Position numbers and translations under genes: made by a program. Below the pieces are notes generated by a model. It did no database searches. It saw only the letters and a list, made by a program, of their open reading frames with translations, and had not been told where the DNA came from. A stretch of 62,946 nt of DNA from Planctomycetota bacterium (GTDB lineage Bacteria; Planctomycetota; UBA1135; GCA-002748355), in NCBI GenBank assembly GCA_002748355.1, contig PDSF01000047.1:1-62946 (forward strand), written 5' to 3'. Positions 18,285 through 26,795 of the stretch are shown piece after piece. Position 1 is the stretch's first letter. The number at the start of each line of letters is the position of its first letter.

Positions 18285-19150
18285 TGGTTCTCGAACGTGT
18301 ATTATTCGGCGACAATCAGTTCTTCGGCATCAACCATATGTCGGAAGACAAAGCCCGATCTCAATCGATGAAGTTTCGGGATGTCGCCTCGATGATGAAA
18401 GTCCTGGATTCAGCCTACGACGCCGGCATTCGTGTATTTATGTGCACGACCCACGAACGGGTGGCGGACATCGTAAAAATCGTCCTGGATAATCCTGATA
18501 AATACCCGGAGTTCACCTTCTACCCCTGTATGCCATATGCGCACAAATATGCGAACTCCGTGGGAGAGGTCGGCATGCTGGAAACCCTGGAACGGTTCTC
18601 CCCGCAAGGGAAGATGAAGACGCTGTTTAAGGGGGCGATGTCGGCAATAACCAAGGATGTCGGCAAACTTGCTGAGATGCTGATCGATGCTGAGATGGCC
18701 CCATTCAAGGGCGCCAAAACCCCAGTGATCTTTCTGCAGAATGTTGTAACCGATCTCCTACTCGGAGCAGGGATGCACGATATGTTCGGCACCTTTGCTT
18801 CTTACGTTTCACAAAAGTACGGAGCCGAGCCTGGATTCATTACGATGAATCTACCCAAACTCGTTCCAGTGCTTGAGTCCCAAGGGATCGAGAAGCCAAT
18901 CGTCTGCGCAAACGTCAACAAAATTGGTTTTCGAATGTGTGGCGGGATAGAGAGCTACAAGGAGTGGATCGCATCTGGCCGCTGTCGGCCGATCGCCATG
19001 TCCGTCCTGGCCTCGGGCGCCATTCCACCCAAGGAGGCCTTCGACTGGGCCTGTGAGCTTGAAGGCCTGGAATCCATCGTCTTCGGCGCATCGTCTGATT
19101 CCAATATTCGCTCATCGAAATCCATCATCGATACGCATTGGGCACCTTGA
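18284..19150 (+). CDS. TIM-barrel-like protein of unknown function, partner of the oxidoreductase
   Basis: 288 residues, starting MVLERVLFGDNQFFGINHMS. The pattern of alternating strands and helices (GIRVFMCTTHERVADIVKIV, IEKPIVCANVNKIGF, RPIAMSVLASGAIPPKEAFD, LESIVFGASSDSNI) and the terminal GASS element recall aldo-keto-reductase-like barrels, but the AKR catalytic Tyr/Lys signature is not evident. The one-base overlap with the Gfo/Idh/MocA gene and the GT4 gene one base downstream place it in one operon for a sugar precursor or glycan modification. It is well conserved in composition, so it looks functional. Confidence 0.7.
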   Translation: MVLERVLFGDNQFFGINHMSEDKARSQSMKFRDVASMMKVLDSAYDAGIRVFMCTTHERVADIVKIVLDNPDKYPEFTFYPCMPYAHKYANSVGEVGMLETLERFSPQGKMKTLFKGAMSAITKDVGKLAEMLIDAEMAPFKGAKTPVIFLQNVVTDLLLGAGMHDMFGTFASYVSQKYGAEPGFITMNLPKLVPVLESQGIEKPIVCANVNKIGFRMCGGIESYKEWIASGRCRPIAMSVLASGAIPPKEAFDWACELEGLESIVFGASSDSNIRSSKSIIDTHWAP

Positions 19151-19151
19151 G

Positions 19152-20381
19152 ATGGCCCCGGGGGAGAAAGCCTCGCCGATAAACACCACGCGGGATAGAG
19201 AGAAGGAAGAGGACTGCGCAGCGTTGCTACAGCAGCATCCGTTGGGGGTCCTGACCGAGGAGTTTGGTGCTTATTCGACGGTGTTCGTTCGGCGGCAGCT
19301 GGAGGCTCTTGCACCGCTGTCGCCGTTCGTCGCTTGCTGGGTGCGCTCCAATGCATCCGTGTTCGACTTCGAACCTGTGCACATCATTCGATCAAAGCGC
19401 TTCGTCGATCGAGTGCGGGCGAAGCTGTTCGGCTTTCTTCCCAAGCGCTTTGGACATCATGAGCGAGTTCTGGCCGAACCCTCGCTGAGGAGATTGCTTC
19501 AGAGCTATAAGCCACGCCACTTGTTGATCCACTTTGGCTGGTCGGCAGTGCGTGTGCTTCAAGTCCTCGAAGCAGAGCGGCTTTCCTTCTCTCTGTTTTT
19601 GCACGGATCCGACCTCAACGAGGCGTACGCACACCCGCGGCACCCCTATGCGCGCAGACTGCGACGTGCGGCCTCACTAGCCCACCGCTGCTTCGTCGTC
19701 AGCAAAGACCTAGCGAATAAATGCAAGGCTATAGGAGTCCCCGAGTCCCAGGTCGAAGTCTTCTACCTCGGAGTCCCCGTTCCTGAGGACATCGCCACAC
19801 CAAGACCAGAAAGAAATGGCGGACGCATCCTCGCCAACGGTCGCCTCATCGAATGGAAGGGGCACCGAGTCCTGCTAGAGGCCCTCGCCAGACTCGCCCA
19901 AGCAGGTCTACGACCGCGGCTGTCTCTGATCGGCGAAGGCGAACTCATGCCCAAGCTGCAGGCTCAAGCGCAGTCATTAGGCATCGAGAAACAGGTGGAG
20001 TTCTGCGGGCATCGCAGCAACTCCGAGGTTTACAAGCTGCTGCTAAGCAGTGACATCTTCGCTCATCCGAGCCTCCGCCTACCTACTGGCGAAGAAGAAG
20101 GGCTAGGACTCGCGGTCCAGGAAGCTATGGCGGCGGGGCTCCCGGTTGTCGGCACCAAGACAGGCGGTATCCCCGACTCCATCCTCGACGGAGAGACCGG
20201 CTTCCTGGTAGCGCCCGATAACGCCGACGCGATGGCGAATCGCCTCGCACAGTTACTGAAAGACGGGAGCCTCTGCCGGCGCCTAGGTAGCGCCGCACGC
20301 ACACGGGTAGAAAAGCACTTCAACCTTGAGCATCGCAATGCCCTACTTCTGGCTCAAATGCAGAAACTGGTGGGCGAATAA
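19152..20381 (+). CDS. Glycosyltransferase family 4 (GT-B)
   Basis: 409 residues from the ATG at 19152, one base after the previous stop. The N-terminal acceptor domain carries HFGWSAVRVLQVLEAE and FLHGSDLNEAYAHPRHPYAR. The C-terminal donor domain has RILANGRLIEWKGHRVLLEA, VEFCGHRSNSEVYKLLLSSD and the E-x7-E signature in EEEGLGLAVQEAMAAGLPVV, all typical of retaining GT4 enzymes. HPSLRLPTGEEEG is the form seen in colanic-acid-type WcaL/AmsK-like transferases. It is the last gene of the plus-strand polysaccharide set. Confidence 0.9.
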   Translation: MAPGEKASPINTTRDREKEEDCAALLQQHPLGVLTEEFGAYSTVFVRRQLEALAPLSPFVACWVRSNASVFDFEPVHIIRSKRFVDRVRAKLFGFLPKRFGHHERVLAEPSLRRLLQSYKPRHLLIHFGWSAVRVLQVLEAERLSFSLFLHGSDLNEAYAHPRHPYARRLRRAASLAHRCFVVSKDLANKCKAIGVPESQVEVFYLGVPVPEDIATPRPERNGGRILANGRLIEWKGHRVLLEALARLAQAGLRPRLSLIGEGELMPKLQAQAQSLGIEKQVEFCGHRSNSEVYKLLLSSDIFAHPSLRLPTGEEEGLGLAVQEAMAAGLPVVGTKTGGIPDSILDGETGFLVAPDNADAMANRLAQLLKDGSLCRRLGSAARTRVEKHFNLEHRNALLLAQMQKLVGE

Positions 20382-20549
20382 CCCTGGGCAAATACCCACT
20401 GCCGGGCCTTCAGGCGGTTAGAGATCTGCTACGACAAGACAGCACCACCAACGGCCTCTGCTCAATAAGGACTCGACGAACCTGAAACTTCGCAGGCGTC
20501 TCCAGACAAGAGCCCAGTAAAACGCCAGACCCGAGACCTGGTCGCTCGC

Positions 20550-20584
20550 GGCCCCCTCCTCACTAGTCGGTCAAGAGGGAGGCC
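20550..20584. terminator. Imperfect hairpin between convergent genes
   Basis: GGCCCCCTC pairs with GAGGGAGGCC, with one mismatch or bulge, between the GT4 gene and the convergent lpd gene. No clear U-tract. It lies in a 225-base gap that holds nothing else I recognise. Confidence 0.4.
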
Positions 20585-20606
20585 ACAAACCAAGCATTGG
20601 GGATGC

Positions 20607-22010
20607 TCAGTTGAGGATATGCACCGCCATCTTGTGCACGTTCTCGGCAGCCTCGAGGATCGCCTCAGGCAGGGTCGGGTGAGCGTGGATGGTCAGCGTC
20701 AGGTCCTCGACCGTGGCCCCCATCTCGATGGCTAGCGTGGCCTCAGCAATCAACTCAGTGACTTCGGGACCGATCATGTGCACGCCCAGCACCTTGTCGG
20801 TCGCCTTATCGGCCACAACCTTAACCCAGCCATCGGTCTCACCAAGCGACAAGGCTCGGCCCGAAGCGCGGAAAGGAAACTTGCCGACCAACGGCTCGAA
20901 ACCCTGCTCTTTAGCCTGCTGTTCATCGAGGCCCACGCTGGCAATTTCGGGATCGGTAAAGATCACCGCCGGAATAGCAGCCGGGTCAAATGCAGCACTC
21001 TCGTCGCCACTAATCGCAGCAGCACAGATCAGCCCCTCAGCCGAGCCCTTATGTGCAAGCATGGGCTGCCCCGCGACATCACCAATCGACCAGATACTCG
21101 GCACATTCGTTCGACCCTGGGCATCGCTGGGAACAAAGCCACGATCGTCGACCTTGACCCCAATCTCCTCAAGCCCGAGGCCCTTGCCGTTAGGCGTGCG
21201 ACCGACACACGAGAGCACCGCATCGCACTCGATCTTGCTGACCTTCCCGTCCTTGCGGCTCTCGATCTCGACGACAAGAGAGCCTCCACTCTTCGAATAA
21301 CGAACAGCCTTGTGCTCAAGGTGCACAGGGAGCTTCCTCTTCTTGAGCGAACGAGTCATCTCCTTGGACAGTTCGGGATCCATGCCGGGGAGGACACGAT
21401 CCATGAACTCGACCACCTCGACGTGGCAACCCAGGTTCTTATAGACAAAACCGAGCTCCAGCCCGATGTATCCACCGCCAATAACGACGAGCCGCTTGGG
21501 CAGCGCCTTTGGCGCGAGAGCCTCTGTAGAACTCCAAACATTCTTGCCGTCGAAGTCGAAACCAGGGACCTCGATAGGATGGCTACCCGTGCCAATGACG
21601 ATATTTTTGGCCTCGATTGCCCCGGACTGGCCCTCGACCTGGATCGTATTCGGACCAGTAACCTTTGCCATGCCCTGAATGATTTGGACGCCGTTCTTTT
21701 GAAGCAACGTCTTAACGCCACCCGTCAGCTGACCGACAATCTTGCTCTTCCACTGGACAAGCTTATCCACGTCGAGCTTGACCCCTTCGACCGTGATGCC
21801 CATCGCCGCAGTGCCGCCGTCCAACTTGTGCATCAACTTGGACGCAGAAATCATGGCCTTACTAGGGATACAGCCCACGTTCAGGCACACACCACCGAGG
21901 TCCTTGCCCTCGATGATCGCAGTCTTCTGCCCAAGCTGAGCCAGGCGAATCGCACAAACGTAGCCGGCAGGGCCAGCACCGATCACGACAGCGTCGTAGC
22001 TGCTCATCAT
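20607..22010 (-). CDS. lpdA: Dihydrolipoyl dehydrogenase (E3)
   Basis: 467 residues, full length. FAD-binding GxGxxG at the N-terminus (VVIGAGPAGYVCA), the redox-active disulphide in GGVCLNVGCIPSK (Cys about 42 and 47), a second NAD-binding GGGYIGLELGF, and the C-terminal HAHPTLPEAILEA with the catalytic His-Glu pair. It reoxidises the dihydrolipoyl arm of the E2 subunit with NAD+. It is the last gene of the lipA-E1-E2-E1-E3 operon, 47 bases after the second E1 alpha gene. Confidence 0.97.
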   Translation of the reverse strand: MMSSYDAVVIGAGPAGYVCAIRLAQLGQKTAIIEGKDLGGVCLNVGCIPSKAMISASKLMHKLDGGTAAMGITVEGVKLDVDKLVQWKSKIVGQLTGGVKTLLQKNGVQIIQGMAKVTGPNTIQVEGQSGAIEAKNIVIGTGSHPIEVPGFDFDGKNVWSSTEALAPKALPKRLVVIGGGYIGLELGFVYKNLGCHVEVVEFMDRVLPGMDPELSKEMTRSLKKRKLPVHLEHKAVRYSKSGGSLVVEIESRKDGKVSKIECDAVLSCVGRTPNGKGLGLEEIGVKVDDRGFVPSDAQGRTNVPSIWSIGDVAGQPMLAHKGSAEGLICAAAISGDESAAFDPAAIPAVIFTDPEIASVGLDEQQAKEQGFEPLVGKFPFRASGRALSLGETDGWVKVVADKATDKVLGVHMIGPEVTELIAEATLAIEMGATVEDLTLTIHAHPTLPEAILEAAENVHKMAVHILN

Positions 22011-22057
22011 CTTACTCCGATTATCTAAAGTTGTTCTCTCGGCAGAAATACGGAGGA

Positions 22058-23134
22058 TCAGTCCCCCATAACGCCTAAGGCGCCACGCACATCTTCGACA
22101 GTGCGCGGGTCTGGCTCCGCAAAGACGTCCTCATAGACCGTCTCCGGAGCCGAGAATGGCGCGTCTTCCACCTTTTTGATCGCAAGGTTGATCTCACCCG
22201 CAAGCCGATCTTTCAAATCCTCATCGGCCTTCTCATCCCAAAGTCCAGCACGCACGAGAAAGCCCATATAACGATCTACAGGATCCTTTTCCGCCCACTC
22301 TGCAACTTCGGCCTCGTTTCGGTATTTACTTGGGTCATCCGAACTCGAATGCCCAAGACGGCGATAAGTAACACACTCAACCAGAGTGGGCCCCTCACCG
22401 GTACGCGCCCGTGCAACCGCTTCAGAAACAACCTGCCGCACCGCGAGCACGTCGTTGCCATCGACGCGAACGCCAGGCATCCCGTAGGCCACCGCCTTTG
22501 CAGCAATCGTTTCGCTCATGGTCTGTTTCTTGACCGGTACCGAAATCGACCATTGGTTGTTCTGACAAACAAAGACCACCGGCGCCTTATAAACGGCAGC
22601 GAAGTTCAGCCCGGCGTGGAAGTCATTCGCTGATGTCGCGCCGTCCCCCATATATCCCAGCACCACCTCGTCTGTGCCCCGCACCTTCGCAGCCATCGCC
22701 ATGCCGGTAGCATGCGAAATCTGCGTACCGATAACCGAAGACATCGCAATGTATCGGCCCTTTTTCCACGTGTAGTGGCAAGGCATCTGCCTTCCTTTAC
22801 ACATGTCGAGCTCATTGCCAATCAACTGCGCAACGGCAAGCTCGATCGGGAGGCCGCGAATCATCGCAATTCCTCCCTCACGAAGAGCCGGAACGATCCA
22901 GTCGCGGTCTTCGGTCGCAAAGGCAGAGCCGACGATGGCTCCTTCCTGCCCGAGCACCATACCGAAAAACCCAATCCGGCCCTGCCGCTGCAGCGCGAGC
23001 ATGCGCTGATCAAAAATTCGAATCCGGAGCATTTCCTCGTAAAGAGCGAGGAGCTCTTCGTCGGGAACGCTAACCGGCTTCTTTACCCGGCCACGACCGG
23101 AAGTAGGCAAAACTCGGATCAGGTTATCGGGCAT
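22058..23134 (-). CDS. 2-oxoacid dehydrogenase E1 alpha subunit, second copy
   Basis: 358 residues. The thiamine-diphosphate motif is present (GYMGDGATSANDFHAG...VCQNNQWS), with LQRQGRIGF near the start and the HSSSDDPSKYR loop that in this family binds the E2 lipoyl domain and is a phosphorylation loop in eukaryotes. It resembles branched-chain and pyruvate E1 alpha equally well. It is unusual that the operon already has an E1 alpha (25521-26702) and only one E1 beta. It starts 18 bases after the E2 stop. It may form a second E1 with different substrate preference by sharing E1 beta, which is an inference. Confidence 0.92.
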   Translation of the reverse strand: MPDNLIRVLPTSGRGRVKKPVSVPDEELLALYEEMLRIRIFDQRMLALQRQGRIGFFGMVLGQEGAIVGSAFATEDRDWIVPALREGGIAMIRGLPIELAVAQLIGNELDMCKGRQMPCHYTWKKGRYIAMSSVIGTQISHATGMAMAAKVRGTDEVVLGYMGDGATSANDFHAGLNFAAVYKAPVVFVCQNNQWSISVPVKKQTMSETIAAKAVAYGMPGVRVDGNDVLAVRQVVSEAVARARTGEGPTLVECVTYRRLGHSSSDDPSKYRNEAEVAEWAEKDPVDRYMGFLVRAGLWDEKADEDLKDRLAGEINLAIKKVEDAPFSAPETVYEDVFAEPDPRTVEDVRGALGVMGD

Positions 23135-23152
23135 CGGCTCAGTTGCTCCAGA

Positions 23153-24445
23153 TCACAGTTCCAGCAGCATCTGCTGTGGATTCTCGAGGCAACGTTTCAC
23201 AACGTTGAGGAAACGCACGCCATCAGCTCCGTCGACAATGCGGTGATCGATCGAGACCGAGCAATACATGATGTCGCGAACCTTGATCTCACCGTCCACG
23301 ACCCGTGGCTGTGCCTGGATCTTATGCACGCCAAGGATCGCAACCTCCGGGAAGTTGATAATTGGCGTCGCGAAGAGCCCACCAATATTGCCGGCATTGG
23401 TGATCGTGAAGGTGCCACCCCGCAACTCGTCGCTCTTGACCCCACCTTCGCGGGTTCGGCCAGCCAACTCCTGCAGCTCGCGGGCAAGGGTAAGGATGTT
23501 CTTGCGATCAACATCCTTGATAACTGGGACGATCAGACCGTTGTCCGTATCCGTCGCGATACCGAGGTTGTAGTACTTCTTGAGTAAGATCTCCTCGCTA
23601 CTCTCATCAAGAGAGCTATTCAGCCAGGGGAACTCGCGCAGGCCAGCCATGACCGCCTTCATAATGAAAGGCATATAGGTGACCTTAAGCCCCTGCCCCT
23701 CGTACTGAGCCTTGACCCTCTTGCGTAAAGCAACAAGCTCGGTGACGTCCATATCCTCGACGACACTGAAGTGTGTTGCCGTGAATTTGGAGCGAGCCAT
23801 CGCCTCGGCGGTCTTCTTGCGCACACCCCGGAAGGGCACGCGCTCCTCGAGTTCGGGGCTGGCTGGCGCCGCGATCGAGATGGGCTCGCGCCCAGCCTGC
23901 GGTAGCACCACCGCAGGAGCACTGCTCGCCCCGTCAGCGGCGACTGCCGCTTGAGCCCCCCCGGCAAGGAAGCTCATGAGATCCTCGCGGGTAACTCGAC
24001 CGCCCTTGCCCGTGCCTGCGACCTGGCTCAGATCGACTCCTCTCTCGCGGGCAAGCTTGCGCGTCGCGGGTGCCGCCAAGACCTTACCAGGGCTCGCGGC
24101 CGGAACCGGCGCCGCGGCAAGCGGCGCCGGAACGCTTGAAACAGGAACGGCTGGCTTCTCTGGAGCTTTCTCCTCAGCAACCGGCTCTGGGCTAGCGCCC
24201 TCCCCTGCCGTCTCGAAGCGTGCAATCACTGTCTCGACCGGAGCGACCTCCCCTTCTTGAAAAAGAAGTTCGGCGACAGTTCCGTCCACCGGGGAAGTAA
24301 TTGTCACCGTCGCCTTGTCGGTCATCACCTCGACAAAATCCTGCTCTTCCTGAACCGTGTCGCCAACAGCGACCTTCCAGGAGACGATCTCGCCCTCGGC
24401 AACACCTTCACCGATATCGGGCATCCGGAATTCAAATATGGCCAT
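23153..24445 (-). CDS. Dihydrolipoamide acyltransferase (E2)
   Basis: 430 residues. One lipoyl domain (1-80) with the lipoyl-lysine in MTDKATVTIT (Lys about 44); an Ala/Pro-rich linker (about 85-125); a peripheral-subunit-binding domain (about 126-167, ATRKLARERGVDLSQVAGTG); and the catalytic core with DHRIVDGADG near 395-404, where His and Asp do catalysis. The DKATV form of the lipoyl motif is commoner in branched-chain E2 than in pyruvate E2, so this complex may act on branched-chain 2-oxoacids, but the evidence is modest. It is 57 bases after E1 beta. Confidence 0.94.
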   Translation of the reverse strand: MAIFEFRMPDIGEGVAEGEIVSWKVAVGDTVQEEQDFVEVMTDKATVTITSPVDGTVAELLFQEGEVAPVETVIARFETAGEGASPEPVAEEKAPEKPAVPVSSVPAPLAAAPVPAASPGKVLAAPATRKLARERGVDLSQVAGTGKGGRVTREDLMSFLAGGAQAAVAADGASSAPAVVLPQAGREPISIAAPASPELEERVPFRGVRKKTAEAMARSKFTATHFSVVEDMDVTELVALRKRVKAQYEGQGLKVTYMPFIMKAVMAGLREFPWLNSSLDESSEEILLKKYYNLGIATDTDNGLIVPVIKDVDRKNILTLARELQELAGRTREGGVKSDELRGGTFTITNAGNIGGLFATPIINFPEVAILGVHKIQAQPRVVDGEIKVRDIMYCSVSIDHRIVDGADGVRFLNVVKRCLENPQQMLLEL

Positions 24446-24502
24446 GATTTAGGACCTTCTCTGGCTATGTGCGGGTGGCTCTGCGTGACGATTAGGCCAC
24501 GC

Positions 24503-25477
24503 TCACCATTCGTAGGTCTTGCGGACGCCAGCAACGACGCGGCGCACGTCGGGCAAATAGATGCCCTCGAGGGAGTAAGGGAACGGAGTATCGAAACCGG
24601 CAACGCGAACGATAGGGCCTTCGAGGGAGTCAATGGCCTTTTCGGCAACGATCGCCGCGATCTCTCCGCCGAAGCCGCTCGTCTTTGGCGCTTCGTAGAC
24701 TGAAACCAAACGGCCAGTCTTACGCACCGACTCAAGGATCAACTGCTCGTCGAGAGGCACAAGCGTGCGCGGATCGAGGATTTCGCAGCTGATGCCCTCC
24801 TTCTCCAGTTCGACGGCGGCCTTTTCGCAGACATCCACCATCCCACCGTAGGCAACAAGCGTAACATCCGAGCCTTCGCGAACGACGCGCCCCTTACCGA
24901 GCGGCACAACGTACTCACCCTCGGGAACGTCCTCCTTCTTCGTCCGGTAGATCTTCTTCGGCTCAAGAAACATCACCGGATCCTCGTCACGAATCGACGA
25001 GATCAGTAGCCCCTTTGCATCTGCAGGCGTTGATGGAATAACGACCTTCAGTCCCGGAGTATGCGTGAAGTGCGCCTCGGCCGACTGGCTATGGTAGTGG
25101 CCACCACGGATTCCTCCGCCACAAGGGGCACGAATAACCATGGGACAGGTGTATTCACCACCGCTGCGATAACGCATCTTCGCCGCCTCGCTCACGATCT
25201 GATCGAAGGCAGGGAAGATGAAGTCGAGAAACTGAATCTCTGGCACCGGACGCAGGCCATAGAGTGCCATACCAATCGCGGTGCCGATGATCCCACACTC
25301 GCTTAGGGGCGTATCGAAGCAGCGCTCCTCGCCATATTTCGTTTGCAGACCCTCTGTCGCTAGAAAGACGCCGCCTTTTTTCCCGACATCCTCACCGAAG
25401 CAGAGCACTCGGTCATCCTGTCCCATCTCATAATCCAGAGCATTATTCACTGCCTGGAGTAGGGTCATCTGAGCCAT
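24503..25477 (-). CDS. 2-oxoacid dehydrogenase E1 beta subunit
   Basis: 324 residues from the ATG at 25477, which has a GAGGAGATA ribosome binding site; the frame runs further upstream only by overlapping the E1 alpha gene. Transketolase-type pyrimidine domain first (LLQAVNNALDYEMGQDDRV, VLCFGEDVGKKGGVF, TPLSECGIIGTAIGMALYGL, EIQFLDFIFPAFDQI), then the C-terminal transketolase domain (VTLVAYGGMVDVCEKAA, EILDPRTLVPLD). The Glu in GTAIG's neighbourhood (PLSECG) activates thiamine diphosphate. It pairs with E1 alpha in a heterotetramer. It is the only E1 beta in the operon. Confidence 0.95.
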   Translation of the reverse strand: MAQMTLLQAVNNALDYEMGQDDRVLCFGEDVGKKGGVFLATEGLQTKYGEERCFDTPLSECGIIGTAIGMALYGLRPVPEIQFLDFIFPAFDQIVSEAAKMRYRSGGEYTCPMVIRAPCGGGIRGGHYHSQSAEAHFTHTPGLKVVIPSTPADAKGLLISSIRDEDPVMFLEPKKIYRTKKEDVPEGEYVVPLGKGRVVREGSDVTLVAYGGMVDVCEKAAVELEKEGISCEILDPRTLVPLDEQLILESVRKTGRLVSVYEAPKTSGFGGEIAAIVAEKAIDSLEGPIVRVAGFDTPFPYSLEGIYLPDVRRVVAGVRKTYEW

Positions 25478-25520
25478 TTCTGTATCTCCTCTTGTGTCCG
25501 TTTTCGTCTCTGGCTTGGGC

Positions 25521-26702
25521 TCAGAGAGGGAAATGTCCTTCGTTGCCACCGATCGCTTCACCAAGCGAGAGCAGGTCGTCTCGCTGCTCTTGGAGATGTG
25601 GCGGCACGTCGGCATAAACGTCCTCGAACATGCGACGAACGGACGGGTTGGGCTTACCCTCTGCCAACTTGACCGCAGCGTTGACCTCCGCACGGAAGCC
25701 CTCACGAATCTCCTCTTCCATCTTCGTGGTAAGGATTTTCTTGCTAGTGAGGTACTTCCGGAAGCGCTCGATCGGGTCCTTCTTGCGCCAGCTCTCTGTC
25801 AGGTTGTCCTCGCGATACTTTGAAGGGTCGTCAGAGGAGCTATGCGGGCCGATTCGATACGTCACGGTCTCGATGAAGGTCGGCCCCTCGCCACGACGCG
25901 CGCGATCAACGGCCTCCTTGGTGACCTGATAGACCGCGAGTATGTCATTGCCGTCAACTCGGACTCCGGGCATGCCGTAAGCCTGCGCCTTGATCGCCAT
26001 CGTCTCGGACGCGGTCTGCATCTCAAGAGGCGTAGAGATTGCCCATTGGTTGTTTTCGCAAACGAAAACAACTGGCGCCTTGTAAACCGCGGCAAAGTTC
26101 ATCGCGCAATGGAACTCATTCTCACTTGTTCCACCGTCACCAATAAAGGACATCATCACAGTGTCATCACCGCGATACTTGGCCGCCATTGCTGCACCGA
26201 CCGCGTGGGTCATCTGGGTGCCAATCGGCGAGCTGATCGAAACGAAATGGATCGAACGGAAGGAGTAATGGCAAGGCATCTGCCCGCCCTTGCCGATATC
26301 GTCCTCGTTGCCGTACCACTCGTCGACGATTTGCTGCAGCGGCGCCCCGCGCAGGAAGAGGATCCCGGGCTGGCGATAAGCGGGAAAGACCCAGTCAGAG
26401 TCCTCGAGAGCCGCAGCAGTCCCGATATGGGAGGCTTCCTGCCCCTCACATGGCACATAGAAGCCGATACGACCCTGGCGCTGCAGCTTCAGCGCCCGAT
26501 CCTCAACGACGCGAGTCATAAGCATGGCCCGATAGATCTCAAGGAGACGATCCTTCGACAGACCTGGGTCACGGGTACGGTTTACCTTGCCGTTAGCATC
26601 AATCATCCCGGACACTTCTGCCACCGGCGAACGTCGAGCGCTCGACTGCTTGACCGAGGCCTTCTTCGTGGAGGCCTTCTTGGCTCTCTTCTTGGCTGCC
26701 AT
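25521..26702 (-). CDS. 2-oxoacid dehydrogenase E1 alpha subunit, first copy, with basic N-terminal tail
   Basis: 393 residues. Core motifs match the second copy: LQRQGRIGFYVPCEGQEAS, SFIGDGGTSENEFHCAMNFA (thiamine diphosphate), VCENNQWAIS and YRIGPHSSSDDPSKYRE. It carries an extra N-terminal tail of about 30 residues, MAAKKRAKKASTKKASVKQS, of histone-H1-like Lys/Ala/Ser composition that the second copy lacks. The tail is not needed for the fold and its role is unknown (subunit docking or nucleoid association are guesses). It lies 93 bases after lipA and 43 bases before E1 beta. Confidence 0.94.
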   Translation of the reverse strand: MAAKKRAKKASTKKASVKQSSARRSPVAEVSGMIDANGKVNRTRDPGLSKDRLLEIYRAMLMTRVVEDRALKLQRQGRIGFYVPCEGQEASHIGTAAALEDSDWVFPAYRQPGILFLRGAPLQQIVDEWYGNEDDIGKGGQMPCHYSFRSIHFVSISSPIGTQMTHAVGAAMAAKYRGDDTVMMSFIGDGGTSENEFHCAMNFAAVYKAPVVFVCENNQWAISTPLEMQTASETMAIKAQAYGMPGVRVDGNDILAVYQVTKEAVDRARRGEGPTFIETVTYRIGPHSSSDDPSKYREDNLTESWRKKDPIERFRKYLTSKKILTTKMEEEIREGFRAEVNAAVKLAEGKPNPSVRRMFEDVYADVPPHLQEQRDDLLSLGEAIGGNEGHFPL

Positions 26703-26795
26703 GTAAGCTCCTGCCTGCTGTAGTGATTATTCTCGAAACGCCGAGCCCGTAAGCGCAGCGCGGGCTTTTACCCACCCTTGGATGCCGCGTCCGAA

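Noticed and set aside
20778..22028. 416-residue plus-strand open frame opposite lpd
   Set aside because: It is the antisense shadow of a clear E3 gene; His/Arg/Leu-rich sequence with no family motifs.
22712..23587. Long plus-strand frame over the E1 alpha/E2 junction
   Set aside because: Antisense shadow of two well-supported genes.
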